DNA from: Bradyrhizobiaceae bacterium
GTDB taxonomy: Bacteria > Pseudomonadota > Alphaproteobacteria > Rhizobiales > Xanthobacteraceae
NCBI GenBank assembly: GCA_016793685.1
Contig: JAEULX010000098.1
Coordinates: 1 to 6,836, forward strand
DNA: 6,836 nucleotides
Direction of reading: 5' to 3'
In this document: one piece after another, positions 1-5,530 of the stretch
How positions within the stretch are numbered: position 1 is the stretch's first letter
Layout: every line of letters begins with the position of its first letter
Made by a program: the position numbers and the translations under genes
Notes under the pieces: generated by a model
What the model was told of the DNA's origin: nothing
Database searches by the model: none
What the model saw: only the letters and a program-made list of their open reading frames with translations

Positions 1-629
1 GTGAGGAATCCCCTGCCGAGCGGACTGAACGGCACGAGGCCGATTTTCAGCTCGCGCAGCGTGGGGATGATGTCTGCTTCAAGGTTGCGCTCCCACAGCG
101 AATACTCGCTCTGCAGCGCGGAGACGGGATGGACCGCATGCGCGCGGCGGATGATGCCGACGCCTGCTTCCGAGAGCCCGAAATACTTGACCTTGCCGGC
201 CTTCACCAGATCGCCCACCGTGCCCGCCACGTCTTCGATCGGCACCGCCGGATCGACGCGGTGTTGATAGAGAAGGTCGATGTGGTCGGTCTTGAGCCGC
301 GTCAGCGAAGCATCGACCACCTCGCAAATGTGCTTGGGCCGGCTGTCAGTTCCTTGCAGCCCGCTGCCGATGGCAAAGCCGAATTTCGTGGCGAGGACCA
401 CGCGATCGCGCCGCCCCTGCAGCGCGCGGCCGAGCAGTTCCTCGTTGGTGAACGGGCCATAGACCTCGGCCGTATCGAGAAAGGTGCAGCCGAGTTCGAT
501 GGCGCGATGGATGGTGGCGATCGACTCCTGGTCATCCGGCGCGCCGTAGGCGTGCGTCATCCCCATGCAGCCGAGGCCGATCTCGGAGACCTCGAGACCT
601 TGGGATCCGAGTTTTCGTTTTCCGAGCAT
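1..629 (-). CDS. Aldo/keto reductase, N-terminal 209 residues (cut by left window edge)
   Basis: Predicted cytosolic NADPH-dependent oxidoreductase of the aldo/keto reductase superfamily, which reduces aldehydes and ketones; the natural substrate cannot be read from sequence. The frame opens at ATG 629 and stays open to the window edge. It begins MLGKRKLGSQGLEVSEIGLG, the usual first beta-strand of the family. The catalytic tetrad is complete in the visible part: D52 and Y57 in FLDTAEVYG, K82 in ATKFGF, and H123 in LLYQHRVD. The segments GKVKYFGLSE (145-154) and LVPFSPLGRGFL (198-209) are also typical. Family members are usually about 330 residues, so roughly the last third, with most of the cofactor phosphate-binding region, lies outside. 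It resembles the bacterial branch often annotated as general stress or auxin-induced-like oxidoreductases. The start is supported by a GGAGG ribosome site 7 bases upstream. The family call is firm; the substrate is unknown. Confidence 0.95.
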   Translation of the reverse strand, partial: MLGKRKLGSQGLEVSEIGLGCMGMTHAYGAPDDQESIATIHRAIELGCTFLDTAEVYGPFTNEELLGRALQGRRDRVVLATKFGFAIGSGLQGTDSRPKHICEVVDASLTRLKTDHIDLLYQHRVDPAVPIEDVAGTVGDLVKAGKVKYFGLSEAGVGIIRRAHAVHPVSALQSEYSLWERNLEADIIPTLRELKIGLVPFSPLGRGFL

Positions 630-636
630 GACCGCG

Positions 637-641
637 CCTCC
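637..641 (-). promoter_or_regulatory. Ribosome binding site of the aldo/keto reductase
   Basis: Reading the minus strand, GGAGG lies 7 bases before the ATG at 629. It is the best Shine-Dalgarno match in the window and settles the start of this gene. Confidence 0.75.
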
Positions 642-674
642 ACGATTGCCTTGCCTTGACGACGATCTAGTGAT

Positions 675-708
675 GCGGACGCCAAAGCAGTAGTAGGCGG
701 ACGCAAAG
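675..708. repeat. Tandem direct repeat, possible operator upstream of the aldo/keto reductase
   Basis: On the plus strand GCGGACGCCAAAG (675-687) recurs as GCGGACGCAAAG (697-708). The copies differ by one inserted C and are offset by 22 bases, about two helical turns. They sit 46 to 79 bases upstream of the aldo/keto reductase start, inside the 197-bp gap that follows the kinase gene. Repeats on the same helical face in a promoter region often bind a regulator, but this role is inference; no known binding motif is recognised. Confidence 0.35.
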
Positions 709-826
709 TTGCGCGCGCCATTGTTGACTTGAAGGACAAGGTATCCAGTCCGAGCGCGATGGAATTTCGGCGCTGCGCGTCGCCCCCAGGCGTGGGCGCG
801 ATGCGGCGCCGAGCGCGGCTCGCCAC

Positions 827-2275
827 TCAGCGTCGCGAGGCGATGTCGAGCCAGAAACGCATGGCGGCGAGCGGTATGCTCATCGTCACGGAGGCAAGGT
901 CGGCGTTCGACAGACGCGTGGCGAATGCGCGGCTGCCGGGCGTCGCCAGCCAGCGCGACGGCCATTCCACCGCCATGCGGCCGAGAAAATTGTTGATCAA
1001 CACGGCGTCGATGCAGCTCCGCGCCGCGCCGATATCGGCGATCACGCCTTCGAGCGCATGCAGCATCTTGCGCAGGACCAGCATCTTGGCATCGAACCGC
1101 ACGCCCGCGTGCAGCGAGTTGTCGAGCAGTTCGGTGACCCACAGCAGCCCGGGCAAGCGGAACGCCTGCAATTGTGCAAGCGCGGCGTGGATCACCGGCA
1201 TCACCTTGTCCGGCAGAAAATCCGGGTGCGCGGACAGCGCCGCGAGCCCGCGCGCGATCCGGTCTGCGTCCAACATCACCGCCCCGAGAATGATCTGGAC
1301 GAACGCGATGCGACGCGTCTCCTCGAGCGTCGCCGCGAGGCTCCAGTCGAGGATGGCGAGGCGATCGTCGGGCGTGTACAGCAGATTCCCAGGGTGCGGG
1401 TCGCCATGAAACAGCGCGGCGTCACCATTCGCGAGGAGTGGTCGTGCGATCAAGGACGCAACGATCAGTTCGGCGCAGGTGCGGCGCTGCTTGTCGCTGT
1501 CGAAGTGCCGGTCCGTCACCTTGCCGCCGTACACGCGCTCCATCGCGGTGATGCGCGGCGTGCAGAAGGGAAACAGCGCCGGAATCTGAATGCGACGGTC
1601 ATCGGCATATGTCGTGCGCGCGAGGTCGAGGTGGTGTTGCTCGCCATCGAGCTTGGTCTCCTGCCGCAGGCGTTCGGCGAGGCCCTCGAAAATCTCCTTA
1701 TAGGCGAGGCGCGGAATTCCCAGCGCCTCGCACTCTTTGTCGAGATGTGCGCCAACCCGCTCGAGCAGCGCCAGTTCCTGTTCGAGCCGTTCTTCGATGC
1801 CCGGCTTGAGCACCTTGAACACGCCTTCGTCCTGTCCCCGGCGAAACGGCACGACTACCGCCACGCTTGCTTCCGCCAGGGCAGGGGGCGCGAGGACGAC
1901 CCCGAGGCGGTCGAGCGGCCCGAGCTCTTGCGCCAGGATAGCGGTGATCTCCGGCAACGGGATCGAAGGCGGAAGCGACTCGAGCTGTTGCAGCTGCAAC
2001 CGCAACTCCAGCGCGAGGCGCCGGTCGCGCGCCAAAGTCTGGCCGAGCTTATGCAACGCCGGACAGCTTCGCGCGAGCGTTGCAATGCGCTGGGACATCG
2101 TCGCCGTAAGCGGCAACTCCGTCTGGTCCCGCACGATCGCGTCCTGGTGGGCCTCCGGCAGCCCATCGAGAAAGACGATCAGCGCCTGTCTGATCGGCCG
2201 CCGGTAATGCGCATACGCCTCCGGCAGCACGGCGCCGACGTCGGCCTCGTCGATAAGAAGTTCCCAGTCGGTCAT
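827..2275 (-). CDS. AarF/UbiB (ABC1/ADCK) family atypical kinase-like protein
   Basis: A 482-residue protein of the ABC1/ADCK/UbiB atypical kinase-like family, whose characterised members support ubiquinone synthesis, probably as ATPases rather than true protein kinases. Family marks appear in order: KLGQ at 76-79 (the KxGQ motif) followed by LESLPPSIP (98-106); an alanine-rich-loop equivalent ALAEASVAV at 132-140; the nucleotide-binding lysine region FKVLKPG at 153-159, with K154 the likely VAIK equivalent; the catalytic loop FHGDPHPGN at 289-297; and the metal-binding DWS at 310-312 in place of DFG. No clear C-terminal pair of membrane helices is seen, unlike classical UbiB, so it may be soluble or peripheral. 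The chosen start MTDWELL lacks a strong ribosome site. In-frame starts at 2380 and 2455 exist, but their extra residues look non-conserved and the longest overlaps the preceding gene. It lies 149 bp after the urate operon on the same strand and may be partly read through from it. Its substrate is unknown, and it is probably not the main UbiB. Confidence 0.88.
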   Translation of the reverse strand: MTDWELLIDEADVGAVLPEAYAHYRRPIRQALIVFLDGLPEAHQDAIVRDQTELPLTATMSQRIATLARSCPALHKLGQTLARDRRLALELRLQLQQLESLPPSIPLPEITAILAQELGPLDRLGVVLAPPALAEASVAVVVPFRRGQDEGVFKVLKPGIEERLEQELALLERVGAHLDKECEALGIPRLAYKEIFEGLAERLRQETKLDGEQHHLDLARTTYADDRRIQIPALFPFCTPRITAMERVYGGKVTDRHFDSDKQRRTCAELIVASLIARPLLANGDAALFHGDPHPGNLLYTPDDRLAILDWSLAATLEETRRIAFVQIILGAVMLDADRIARGLAALSAHPDFLPDKVMPVIHAALAQLQAFRLPGLLWVTELLDNSLHAGVRFDAKMLVLRKMLHALEGVIADIGAARSCIDAVLINNFLGRMAVEWPSRWLATPGSRAFATRLSNADLASVTMSIPLAAMRFWLDIASRR

Positions 2276-2424
2276 TGCGCTCGCGTCAAACGGAGGAAGG
2301 TGCAGGGTGTGGCGCTGATTGATGTGCGTTTTCGAAGTGGCACTAACAATGGTCTGGGCCGAAAAGGCAAGTCGGCGCATCGGAGGCCGCGGTTTGCACC
2401 GAAGCCGCGCTTCTGCGGGCGCTA

Positions 2425-3309
2425 TCAGCTGCCGCGATAGGTCGCGAAGCTCCACGGCGTGACGAGGAGCGGAACGTGATAGTGCCCCTCCGGCTCTGCA
2501 ACCGCGAAGCGGAGCGGGATCGTGTCGAGAAACGGTGGGTCGGGAAGCGGGGCACGCTGGGCGACGAAATAGGCGGCAACCTGAAAACTCAGCTCGTAGC
2601 GGCCGATCGGCAGAGGGCGTCCGGCAATGAGCGGCTGATCGGTCCGCCCATCCGCGTTGGTGACGGCGCGCGCGACCACCCGGCGCTCGTTCTCACCGAT
2701 CTCGGCAAGCTCGACCGGTATGCCGGCGGCGGGGCGTCCCGCTCGCGTGTCGAGCACATGGGTCGAGAGCCGGCCATGCACCTTGAGCCGGTCAGGTGCG
2801 CTGACGCGCTCGTCCAGTCGCAATGCGGCGATCCGGAAGATTTCTTCCAGGGCTGCGCCCTGTTCCTGAGCGGGTTCGCCCGCCAGCCGCCGCTCGAACT
2901 GCGCGAGAATCGACTCTTTGGTATGCCGCCGCACGCAGATGATGAACGGCATGGCGAATTTAGCGCGATAGGCCGCATTGAGGCGATGAAAGGTTTCGTA
3001 TTGCTCGTCCGTCAGGCGATCGAGCCCGGCCGCTCCTTGTTCCGCGCGCGAGGCGGCCGTCAGATCGCCGGCGCGCGCCGCCTTGCCGGCAAGATCGGGG
3101 TGGCCGCTAATCAGCGCGCGCTGCCGCTCCGCTGCGGCATCGCGCACCGCCTGGGTCATCGCGTGGAGGAGGGCTTCGAGGTCCGAAAACGGGCGGCGCC
3201 GCGCCGCGGCGGCCGCGACCCAGGGCGCGTGTTCGAAAATGTCGCCCAGCGCAGTCGCGAACTCGGCGTCGCTGGCGGCGTTGAGGGCATCAAGGGACAG
3301 TTGCGGCAT
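2425..3309 (-). CDS. Bifunctional OHCU decarboxylase / 5-hydroxyisourate hydrolase (UraD-UraH fusion)
   Basis: A 294-residue cytosolic enzyme carrying the two steps after urate oxidation. Residues 1 to about 168 are a 2-oxo-4-hydroxy-4-carboxy-5-ureidoimidazoline (OHCU) decarboxylase, making S-allantoin: GHPDL with the catalytic H70, the acidic E90, FHRLNAAYRAKF (107-118) and PFIICVR (121-127). After a short linker, residues about 176-294 are a transthyretin-like HIU hydrolase: LSTHVLDT with H184, GRTDQPL with R222, GHYHVPLL with H276 and H278, and the diagnostic C-terminal YRGS. Both active sites look intact. Each half is close to the length of the stand-alone protein, and the frame is continuous with no stop between them. 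The order is that of plant allantoin synthase, although the C-terminal domain acts first in the pathway. ATG 3309 is chosen because the decarboxylase fold begins there and AAAGG lies 7 bases upstream; the frame stays open further 5' without family similarity. It is third in the puuD-puuE operon, 35 bp after puuE. Confidence 0.95.
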   Translation of the reverse strand: MPQLSLDALNAASDAEFATALGDIFEHAPWVAAAAARRRPFSDLEALLHAMTQAVRDAAAERQRALISGHPDLAGKAARAGDLTAASRAEQGAAGLDRLTDEQYETFHRLNAAYRAKFAMPFIICVRRHTKESILAQFERRLAGEPAQEQGAALEEIFRIAALRLDERVSAPDRLKVHGRLSTHVLDTRAGRPAAGIPVELAEIGENERRVVARAVTNADGRTDQPLIAGRPLPIGRYELSFQVAAYFVAQRAPLPDPPFLDTIPLRFAVAEPEGHYHVPLLVTPWSFATYRGS

Positions 3310-3316
3310 TGGCGGA

Positions 3317-3321
3317 CCTTT
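3317..3321 (-). promoter_or_regulatory. Ribosome binding site of the UraD-UraH fusion gene
   Basis: On the minus strand AAAGG precedes the ATG at 3309 by 7 bases. It supports this start over the much longer open frame that continues upstream through puuE. Confidence 0.5.
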
Positions 3322-3344
3322 GTGCGACGTCGCTGGGCGCTTCC

Positions 3345-4298
3345 CTAGGCGATGAGGGGCGCTGTTGCGGCCAGCGCCATGTGCTCGCGTCGCCAATGGT
3401 GGGCGATGTCGAGCCGCGTCGCCACCCAGACCCGATCGTGTTTTTCGATGTGATCCAGGAAGCGGATAACGCCCGCAGCCCGTCCCGGCCGGCCGGCGAG
3501 GCGGCAATGGAGCCCGATCGACATCATCTTGGGGGCTGCGTCGCCCTCGGCGTAGAGCACGTCGAACGTGTCGCGCAGATAGACGAAGAAATCCTCGCCG
3601 GTGGCGAAGCCCTGCGGATTGACGAAGCGCATGTCGTTGGCGTCGAGACTGTAGGGCACGATGACATGCGGTCCGTGCGGGCCTTTCACAAAGTAGGGCA
3701 GATCGTCGGCATAGGAATCGGACGAATAGACGAAGCCGCCGTCTTCGAGCACGGCTTTGAGCGTGTTCGCCGAGCACCGTCCCGTGTACCATCCGAGCGG
3801 CCGATGACCCGTCGTCTCGCCATGGATGCGGATTGCCTCCGCCATGTGCGCGCGTTCTTCAGCCTCCGGCACATCCCTGTAATCGATCCATTTGAGGCCG
3901 TGCGAGGCGATTTCCCATTCCGCCGCGCGCATCGCCGCCACCGCCGCGGGATTGCGGCGGAGCGCCTGCGCGACCGCGAAGACGGTGACCGGAAGCCTGC
4001 GCGCAGTGAACAATCGCCACAGCCGCCAGAAGCCGGCGCGCGATCCGTATTCATACATCGACTCGACGTTCAGGTGACGCTGGCCCGGCCACGGCTGCGC
4101 ACCGAGAACGTCGGAGAGAAAGGCCTCCGAGGCAGCGTCGCCGTGCAAGATGCAGTTCTCGCCGCCCTCCTCGTAGTTGATGACGAACTGCACTGCGATC
4201 CGGGCGCTCCCCGGCCAGCGCACGACAGGGGGGTCGGCGCCATAACCGATGAGGTCGCGCGGGTAGCCGGCGTCCTCCTTCTCCGTGCCGTTCGTCAT
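3345..4298 (-). CDS. puuE: Allantoinase PuuE (polysaccharide-deacetylase fold)
   Basis: A 317-residue cytosolic allantoinase of the PuuE type, which hydrolyses allantoin to allantoate. It belongs to the NodB/polysaccharide deacetylase fold, is unrelated to the classical metal-dependent AllB/PuuB amidohydrolases, and was described as not needing a metal. The N-terminus YPRDLIGYG (12-20) is a PuuE signature. Then follow FVINYEEGGEN (38-48), the NodB-type strand that lacks the usual metal-binding Asp pair; EIASHGLKWIDY (129-140); GWYTGRCSANT (169-179); YSSDSYADDLPY (191-202); and GLHCRLAGRPGR (262-273) near the C-terminus. Length matches the family, about 300-320. Its ATG overlaps the puuD stop in an ATGA junction, so it is probably translationally coupled. 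A longer frame extends upstream inside puuD but carries no homology. Context with PuuD and the UraD-UraH fusion makes allantoin the natural substrate. Confidence 0.95.
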   Translation of the reverse strand: MTNGTEKEDAGYPRDLIGYGADPPVVRWPGSARIAVQFVINYEEGGENCILHGDAASEAFLSDVLGAQPWPGQRHLNVESMYEYGSRAGFWRLWRLFTARRLPVTVFAVAQALRRNPAAVAAMRAAEWEIASHGLKWIDYRDVPEAEERAHMAEAIRIHGETTGHRPLGWYTGRCSANTLKAVLEDGGFVYSSDSYADDLPYFVKGPHGPHVIVPYSLDANDMRFVNPQGFATGEDFFVYLRDTFDVLYAEGDAAPKMMSIGLHCRLAGRPGRAAGVIRFLDHIEKHDRVWVATRLDIAHHWRREHMALAATAPLIA

Positions 4299-5485
4299 CG
4301 CGCGCCCCCAGCGAGCCAGGCGGCAAGAAGCCCGCGCTCGCCATCCATCATCTCGGTGACGTTTCCCGGCGGCATCGCATGCGAGCGCACCGCGTTGAGC
4401 TCGATCAGCCGGGCGTGCGCGCGGATGCGGTCGGCGGTGTCCAGCATGACGCCCTTCGGCGGCCCGGTGAGCCCGGCCCAGACCGGCTCGCTCGTGTGAC
4501 ACATGCTGCAGCGGGAAACGACAATGTCTTCGACCTGCGCGAATGTCGGCGCGGCAGGCAGAGCGCCGGACGCGGCGGCGCGCGGGCCCGCCGCCGACAG
4601 CCAGGCGATCGCGATCATCCCGGCGGCCGCGGCCGCCCAGGTCCACCACGGACTGCCCTTTCCTTCGTGGCGCGAATTGAAAAAGTGCCGGATGATCGGG
4701 CCGATCGCCAGCACGATCGCCACGATCAGCCAGTTGAAGCGGGTCGCGTAGAGCAGAGGATAGTGATTGCTCAGCATCAGGAACACGACCGGCAGCGTGA
4801 GGTAATTGTTGTGGACGGAGCGCTGTTTCCCCACCGCCCCCCATTGCGGATTCGGTTCGCGACCGGCGATCAGCGCCGCGACGATCTTCTTCTGATTGGG
4901 GATGATGATGACGAATACATTGGCCACCATGATCGTCCCGATAAGCGCCCCGATCTGCACGAAAGCGCCGCGCCCGCTGAACACATGGGTGAAGGCATAC
5001 GTGAAGAGAACGAGAAAGACATAGCCGATCAGCGCGAGCGCGACCTCATGACGGCCGAGCGGGGAGCGGCACAGCCCTTCATAGACGAGCCACGCCAGCG
5101 TCACCGACGCAAGGCTGATGGCAACCGCCGCGCCCGCGGACATGTCGAGCACCGATCGATCGATCAGGAAAAGATCGGCGGCGAGGTAATAGACGATCGC
5201 CAGCAGCCCGATTCCCGACAGCCAGGTGGTGTAGGCCTCCCACTTGAACCAGGTGAGTTCGTCGGGCATTTGCGACGGCGCGACGAGATACTTTACGATA
5301 TGGTAGAAACCGCCGCCGTGCACCTGCCAGGCCTCGCCTTTGACGCCGGGCGGCAGGCCGGTGCGGGGCTTGAGGCTCAGGTCGAGATGGATGAAATAGA
5401 ACGAGCTGCCGATCCAGGCGATGCCGGCGACGACATGTAACCAGCGCAGGACGAGGCTCAGCCATTCGGTGATGACGGGCTCCAC
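4295..5485 (-). CDS. puuD: Urate hydroxylase PuuD: integral membrane urate oxidase with C-terminal cytochrome c domain
   Basis: A 396-residue inner-membrane enzyme that oxidises urate to 5-hydroxyisourate and passes electrons to its own heme c, rather than making peroxide like soluble uricase. About eight membrane helices are visible, near 8-28, 87-107, 119-137, 147-168, 174-195, 228-246, 250-268 and 281-298. Conserved family segments include LRWLHVVAGIAWIGSSFYF (13-31), HGGGFYHIVKY (56-66), KWEAYTTWLSG (81-91), IIIPNQKK (193-200) and HNNYLTLPVVFLMLSNHYP (225-243). The C-terminal cytochrome c domain, expected in the periplasm, has CSMCH (326-330) with SHAMPPGN (368-375), M371 being the likely distal heme ligand. 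The start is GTG 5485, because the family N-terminus begins there and no in-frame ATG lies nearby; a purine-rich AAGGAAAGG precedes it. It is first in the operon puuD-puuE-uraD/uraH. Neighbouring genes for all following steps support the function. Confidence 0.96.
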   Translation of the reverse strand: MEPVITEWLSLVLRWLHVVAGIAWIGSSFYFIHLDLSLKPRTGLPPGVKGEAWQVHGGGFYHIVKYLVAPSQMPDELTWFKWEAYTTWLSGIGLLAIVYYLAADLFLIDRSVLDMSAGAAVAISLASVTLAWLVYEGLCRSPLGRHEVALALIGYVFLVLFTYAFTHVFSGRGAFVQIGALIGTIMVANVFVIIIPNQKKIVAALIAGREPNPQWGAVGKQRSVHNNYLTLPVVFLMLSNHYPLLYATRFNWLIVAIVLAIGPIIRHFFNSRHEGKGSPWWTWAAAAAGMIAIAWLSAAGPRAAASGALPAAPTFAQVEDIVVSRCSMCHTSEPVWAGLTGPPKGVMLDTADRIRAHARLIELNAVRSHAMPPGNVTEMMDGERGLLAAWLAGGAR

Positions 5486-5530
5486 GATCGCACAGCCTTT
5501 CCTTGACCTGCCGGCGACGCAGAATGACAG
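5486..5530. promoter_or_regulatory. Divergent intergenic region between puuD and the allantoate amidohydrolase gene
   Basis: Only 45 bases separate the puuD GTG from the first ATG of the opposite gene, so promoters for the two units must overlap each other or the coding ends. TTGACC at 5503-5508 could be a plus-strand -35, but no good -10 follows at 17 bases. On the minus strand TTGAAG (5550-5545) with CATTCT (5526-5521) at an 18-base spacing is a weak candidate puuD promoter; it would lie partly inside the divergent gene if that starts at 5531. No operator palindrome is convincing. The sharing of one control region by both halves of the urate pathway is inferred from layout alone. Confidence 0.4.
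5496..5504 (-). promoter_or_regulatory. Candidate ribosome binding site of puuD
   Basis: On the minus strand AAGGAAAGG ends 10 bases before GTG 5485. The spacing is slightly long, but it is the only purine-rich stretch in front of the family-consistent start. Confidence 0.4.

Noticed and set aside
810..822. Small hairpin CGAGC-GCG-GCTCG just after the kinase stop, as a terminator
   Set aside because: The stem is only 5 bp and no T-run follows on the minus strand. Such short GC hairpins are common by chance here.
557..826. An 89-codon minus-strand frame filling the gap between the kinase and the aldo/keto reductase
   Set aside because: It begins with GTG directly after the kinase stop, has no ribosome site of its own, runs into the aldo/keto reductase in another frame, and its sequence is low-complexity Arg/Ala/Ser.
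2401..2413. Small hairpin GAAGC-CGC-GCTTC just after the fusion gene stop, as the urate operon terminator
   Set aside because: The stem is 5 bp with no following T-run. It may be chance, so the operon end cannot be fixed from it.
2276..2424. Sigma70-like promoter for the kinase gene in the 149-bp gap
   Set aside because: The best pair on the minus strand (TTGCCT, 17 bases, GTTAGT) matches consensus poorly in both boxes, so it was not annotated.
1058..2440. A 460-codon open frame on the plus strand, and similar long plus-strand frames at 3309-4499 and 4379-5440
   Set aside because: They lie antisense to the kinase, PuuE and PuuD genes, are rich in Arg, Ala and Gly, and show no family motifs. 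Long antisense frames are expected in GC-rich DNA where the real genes have strong third-position G/C bias.
3310..3792. N-terminal extension of the UraD-UraH fusion by 161 codons
   Set aside because: The extra residues are an Arg-rich out-of-frame reading of puuE. The decarboxylase domain begins at MPQLSLDALN, with a ribosome site in front.
4299..4844. N-terminal extension of PuuE by 182 codons to an upstream start
   Set aside because: The extension is the wrong-frame reading of puuD, has no homology, and PuuE family proteins begin close to the 4298 ATG, which forms an ATGA overlap with puuD.
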